The notes under the pieces are model-generated. The model did not search any database and was not told where the DNA came from. It saw nothing but the letters and a program-made list of their open reading frames with translations. The position numbers and the translations under genes are program-made. A stretch of DNA of 8,846 nt from Woeseia sp. (lineage in GTDB: Bacteria; Pseudomonadota; Gammaproteobacteria; Steroidobacterales; Woeseiaceae): the NCBI GenBank assembly GCA_003229095.1, contig QIHS01000351.1, positions 1 through 8,846 on the forward strand. The letters run 5' to 3'. How positions within the stretch are numbered: the stretch's first letter is position 1; every line of letters begins with the position of its first letter. Of the stretch, positions 6,337 to 8,846 are shown one piece after another.

Positions 6337-7491
6337 GTGACTGATTTTGATGCCAGTAAGCCGTATAACATGCTGCCGGAGCTACCACCGAAGGGCACAG
6401 CGATCGAATCCACAGAGATTCTGAAGAAGTGCATCAACGCACGGGTGGCACTCGCTGAACTCAAACAAGCAGCCGAACTCATTCCAAACGCAGCCGTTCT
6501 GGTCAACGCGTTGCCACTGTTGGAGGCGCGCGCGAGTTCCGAGATTGAAAACATCGTGACAACCACGGACAAGCTGTTCGAATTCGTGGATATGGCAGAA
6601 GACAAGGCCGATGCGGCGACGAAAGAAGCCCTGCGCTATCGTACGGCGTTGTTCGAAGGTGCGAAAATGGTTCAGCGGCGCATGCTGAGCACGGACATGG
6701 CTATTCACATATGTAGTACTATCAAAGATGTAGAGCTGGATATTCGAGACGATTCTGGGACAAGACTGAGCAATCGCGAGACCGGCGAAGTAATTTACAC
6801 GCCACCGATCGGGCAAAAGCTGCTGTTGCAGAAGCTTGAAAACTGGTCCGACTTCATGCACAAGTACACCGACGTGGATCCGTTGGTTCGAATGGCCATT
6901 CAGCATTACCAGTTCGAAGCCATTCATCCGTTTACAGATGGCAATGGTCGAACCGGCAGAATCATCAACATCCTGTTCTTGGTCGAACAGGGCCTGCTGG
7001 ACACCCCTATTCTCTACCTCAGCCGTCACATCATTCAGAATAAGAGCGAGTACTACCGGTTGTTGACGGATGTCACCGTGAATCAGTCTTGGGGTCCATG
7101 GATCATGTACATGCTGGCTGGCGTCGAGGAAACCTGCATCTGGACGACAGACAAGATCAAAGCCATTCGAGAATTGATGCAGCACACCAGCCAGTTCGTG
7201 CAAAAGCAGCTTCCCAAGATCTACTCCTGGGAACTGGTCGAGGCACTTTTCAAACAGCCCTACTGCCGTATCAACAATCTCGTTTCTGCGGGAGTAGCCA
7301 AACGCCAGACCGCATCCGTCTACCTGAAGAACCTTTGCGACATTGGCGTCTTGAAAGAATTCAAATCCGGTCGCGAAACCCTGTTCGTACATCCGAAATA
7401 CATCGAGCTGTTAAACGGCGAAGAAAACGTCTGGATCTATTACGCCGGCGTAGAAACCGAATATGCCGCAATAGCAAACGCCGAGCACTAA
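6337..7491 (+). CDS. fic: Class II Fic AMP-transferase (SoFic-like) with C-terminal winged helix
   Basis: Fic enzymes transfer AMP from ATP to hydroxyl side chains of target proteins. This 384-aa protein closely follows Shewanella SoFic. The N-terminal Fic_N helix carries the class II inhibitory motif ASSEIENIV, with S67, E71 and N72; E71 would block the ATP gamma-phosphate site. YTPPIGQ near 154-160 is the target-docking flap region. The active loop HPFTDGNGRTGR (197-208) is complete, with catalytic H197, so the enzyme should be active when inhibition is relieved. A winged-helix-like C-terminal region follows (about 300-345, LFKQPYCRINNLVSAGVAKRQTASVYLKNLCDIGVLKE). I chose GTG 6337 because GAGGAG sits 9 nt upstream and the N-terminus MTDFDASKPYNMLPELP then matches SoFic in length; the ATGs at 6259 and 6316 would translate the operator-like array. 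No antitoxin-like partner is adjacent, as expected for class II. Confidence 0.92.
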   Translation: MTDFDASKPYNMLPELPPKGTAIESTEILKKCINARVALAELKQAAELIPNAAVLVNALPLLEARASSEIENIVTTTDKLFEFVDMAEDKADAATKEALRYRTALFEGAKMVQRRMLSTDMAIHICSTIKDVELDIRDDSGTRLSNRETGEVIYTPPIGQKLLLQKLENWSDFMHKYTDVDPLVRMAIQHYQFEAIHPFTDGNGRTGRIINILFLVEQGLLDTPILYLSRHIIQNKSEYYRLLTDVTVNQSWGPWIMYMLAGVEETCIWTTDKIKAIRELMQHTSQFVQKQLPKIYSWELVEALFKQPYCRINNLVSAGVAKRQTASVYLKNLCDIGVLKEFKSGRETLFVHPKYIELLNGEENVWIYYAGVETEYAAIANAEH

Positions 7492-7500
7492 CCCGAAATC

Positions 7501-7532
7501 GGGGTCAGAGCCCGTTATTGGGCTCTGACCCC
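7501..7532 (+). terminator. Perfect 13-bp REP-like hairpin, likely terminator of fic
   Basis: GGGGTCAGAGCCC (7501-7513) and GGGCTCTGACCCC (7520-7532) form a perfect 13-bp stem with the loop GTTATT, 9 nt after the fic stop. GTTTATT follows, which is only a short T-rich tail, so termination may be inefficient. From memory this hairpin resembles the GGGGTCAGAG elements found next to REP-associated (RAYT) transposases in gammaproteobacteria; no transposase is in this window. Confidence 0.7.
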
Positions 7533-7580
7533 GTTTATTGATTGGGCTCTGACCCCGTTTATTGACCCCGTTTATTGACC
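7520..7580 (+). repeat. Tandem partial copies of the REP-like unit
   Basis: The unit GGGCTCTGACCCCGTTTATT is repeated: copy 1 at 7520-7539 and copy 2 at 7544-7563, offset by 24 bp. A third, shortened copy follows as CCGTTTATTGACC at 7568-7580, directly abutting the identical 13-mer at 7555-7567. Only the first copy has a left arm to pair with, so the array looks like right-arm duplication by slippage or unequal exchange. Confidence 0.75.
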
Positions 7581-7707
7581 TGGCTATTGGATTTCAGCAT
7601 GGGTTCATATCCTGGCCGACATACTCTTTACCACGATAGGGATTTTAGCTGTGCGGTCCGTGCCAAAAGGACGAGCGCAACAGCACATGGGACAGGGATT
7701 TGGCAGA

Positions 7708-8175
7708 ATGAAAATTCAAGGATTCGCAGTCTTCGCATGGTTAGTCATTGTCTGGGCTATCAACACGCCGGGCGTATCTGAAGCCCACAACATGCAGGAT
7801 GAACGCAATTGCCTGGCACTCACGATGTACTGGGAGGCACGCGGCGAAGGCCGTACGGGCATGACGGCGGTCGGCTGGACCGTCCTGAACCGGGTCCGCA
7901 GTAAGCACTTCCCGTCAACACCGTGCAGCGTTGTATTTGAAGGTGGCGAGCGCAAGGGATGCCAGTTTTCTTATTGGTGTGATGGCAAGAGTGACCGACC
8001 GCGTAACCAGCATGACTGGAACAAAGCACTGATCATTGCCGCTGGCTTGTTGGTCGCTCCTCCAAGGGACCCAACGCATGGCGCGTTGTTCTACCACAGC
8101 ACGTCGATCAGAGTGCCGTGGAAAAGAAAGCGAGTGCGTACGACGAAAATCGGCAGGCATATTTTTTACCGATAG
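7708..8175 (+). CDS. SleB/CwlJ-type cell wall hydrolase, exported
   Basis: This 155-aa protein has an N-terminal signal or anchor (residues 1-26, MKIQGFAVFAWLVIVWAINT...) and the Hydrolase_2 (SleB) domain. It starts with NCLALTMYWEARGEG, with E43 as the likely catalytic Glu, followed by GMTAVGWTVLNRV (51-63), the conserved Cys-containing segment PCSVVFEG...GCQFSYWCDG (72-93) and HGALFYHS (124-131). The family cleaves peptidoglycan glycan strands, first known from spore germination but common in non-spore-forming Proteobacteria, where the role is probably wall remodelling. ATG 7708 is preferred: AGGGA at 7694-7698 lies 9 nt upstream and the signal begins there. GTG 7651 and ATG 7687 are in-frame alternatives that would precede the signal with a polar extension. 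The basic C-terminus (WKRKRVRTTKIGRHIFYR) is family-like. Confidence 0.88.
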   Translation: MKIQGFAVFAWLVIVWAINTPGVSEAHNMQDERNCLALTMYWEARGEGRTGMTAVGWTVLNRVRSKHFPSTPCSVVFEGGERKGCQFSYWCDGKSDRPRNQHDWNKALIIAAGLLVAPPRDPTHGALFYHSTSIRVPWKRKRVRTTKIGRHIFYR

Positions 8176-8280
8176 AGCCCAATACTCCGCGGACAATGTC
8201 GTGGTGTAGAACAGGGATGGGCAGAATCCGATATTGCTGGCACAATCGCGTCCACCGCTTTATCCCAGAGCACATGCATT

Positions 8281-8846
8281 TTGACCACCGACCGCGGCCG
8301 CCTGTTTCAGCTTTTCAAATACGCCGTGTATGCATTACTAACGGCGAATATATTTATTTTCTTCGCGGAAGAGTGGGCAGCAGCTCCGCACCGGTTCGCG
8401 ACCGGCGTCGCGCTCGGCGATATCATTGAGGGCTTCACCGCTACTATCGATACCGCAACATGGGTTGTTTTGCTGCTTATGTTCGAGCTCGAAACCTGCG
8501 TCCTCGACGAAAAACACTTCACGCCAAGAGTCACCTGGATGCTGCATGGCCTGCGCGTAGTTTGCTATGGTTTCATCCTCTATTCGTTCTATGGCTATGC
8601 AACCAAGCTCTTGTTCCTGCTCGGTACGTCTCCACTGCCAAATATCGCTGACCTGTGCATGCTGGTCGATGGCGAATGGGCCTATGCCATCGATCTCGAT
8701 GAATATGAATTGCTCACAGCGGCCAATTGCCTGGCATTCTCGACAGCAGGCGCCTTCTTGCAATTTCCGGGGCTCGCCGCCGTCGTCGATCAGTCCGGTT
8801 TTGCTGCCATCATCTGGCTGGCCTGGGCCGATGTCATCAACGCAGG
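8281..8846 (+). CDS. Multi-pass membrane protein of unknown function, runs off right edge
   Basis: An open plus-strand frame continues to the window end without a stop (188 complete codons from TTG 8281). Translated hydrophobic segments include YALLTANIFIFFAEEW, TATWVVLLLMFELE, VVCYGFILYSFYGYATKLL, NCLAFSTAGAFLQF and FAAIIWLAWADV, giving about five membrane helices so far. A charged segment, DLDEYELL, precedes the fourth. The start is uncertain: TTG 8281 (LTTDRGRLFQLFKYAVY) gives a natural cytoplasmic N-terminus but has only a weak AGAG upstream; GTG 8326 is another option and no in-frame ATG fits. It resembles conserved uncharacterised gammaproteobacterial membrane proteins I recall, but I assign no function. 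Hydrophobic periodicity and aromatic-rich helices make the frame convincing. Confidence 0.72.
   Translation, partial: MTTDRGRLFQLFKYAVYALLTANIFIFFAEEWAAAPHRFATGVALGDIIEGFTATIDTATWVVLLLMFELETCVLDEKHFTPRVTWMLHGLRVVCYGFILYSFYGYATKLLFLLGTSPLPNIADLCMLVDGEWAYAIDLDEYELLTAANCLAFSTAGAFLQFPGLAAVVDQSGFAAIIWLAWADVINA

Noticed and set aside
6382..7392. Long minus-strand frame (336 codons) opposite fic
   Set aside because: It is antisense to a full, conserved Fic domain and its translation has no recognisable motifs; it is a codon-bias shadow.
8173..8280. In-frame continuation of the wall-hydrolase frame past TAG 8173-8175 into the membrane protein frame
   Set aside because: The 35 codons between are open, but this is not improbable by chance. 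The hydrolase ends at the usual family point and the membrane protein has its own plausible start, so stop-codon read-through is not needed.
8338..8763. 141-codon minus-strand frame near the right edge
   Set aside because: The opposite strand gives clear membrane helices through the same DNA, while this translation has no domain features.

Overview
The window looks like chromosome from a gammaproteobacterium. The evidence is an exported outer-membrane barrel ending in Phe, an ArfB of E. coli size and layout, a SoFic-like class II Fic protein, and a GGGGTCAGAGCCC-type REP-like hairpin of a kind I associate from memory with gammaproteobacterial genomes. Base composition looks moderate, near 50-55% GC by eye. 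I cannot name a genus.

Layout from left to right. (1) At the left edge a minus-strand gene runs off the window. Its first 23 complete codons read as a double-glycine-type leader (MRELNREEMLFVAGSG...) behind a strong Shine-Dalgarno, so it is probably the precursor of a bacteriocin-like or other C39-peptidase-processed peptide. (2) A small outer-membrane beta-barrel protein (341-1012, +) converges with a 12-helix MFS transporter (1060-2241, -). (3) The ribosome-rescue hydrolase ArfB (2331-2747, +) diverges from the MFS gene. (4) A two-gene minus-strand operon encodes a four-helix membrane protein and a 63-aa XRE regulator with an ATGA overlap, behind a near-consensus sigma70-type promoter (3653-3681). 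(5) Two genes for exported hydrolases follow on the plus strand: a divergent creatininase-family protein (3805-4644) and an M20 amidohydrolase (4706-6013). (6) A class II Fic AMP-transferase (6337-7491, +) follows, preceded by a dense array of TGTCGAT/ATCGACA heptamers. (7) A REP-like hairpin with partial tandem copies (7501-7580) separates fic from a SleB-type cell wall hydrolase (7708-8175). (8) A multi-pass membrane protein of unknown function (8281 onward) leaves the right edge.

The most striking structure is the array upstream of fic. Nine heptamers start at 6170, 6190, 6210, 6230, 6240, 6260, 6280, 6300 and 6310. They are all in 10-bp register, strictly alternate in orientation, and repeat as a 70-bp pattern (steps 20, 20, 20, 10, twice). 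The spacers between them are not conserved, so the spacing itself appears to be what is maintained. This is what a helically phased, cooperative operator would look like. It also argues that fic really starts at GTG 6337, just after the array and 9 nt after GAGGAG, rather than at upstream ATGs that would translate operator DNA. The Fic protein carries a C-terminal winged-helix-like region, so autoregulation is an attractive but unproven idea.

Functional links I would suggest as inference only: the creatininase-like protein and the M20 enzyme act in the same extracytoplasmic amide-hydrolysis route; the XRE regulator controls its own promoter and is coupled to its membrane partner; Fic is tightly regulated by the array.
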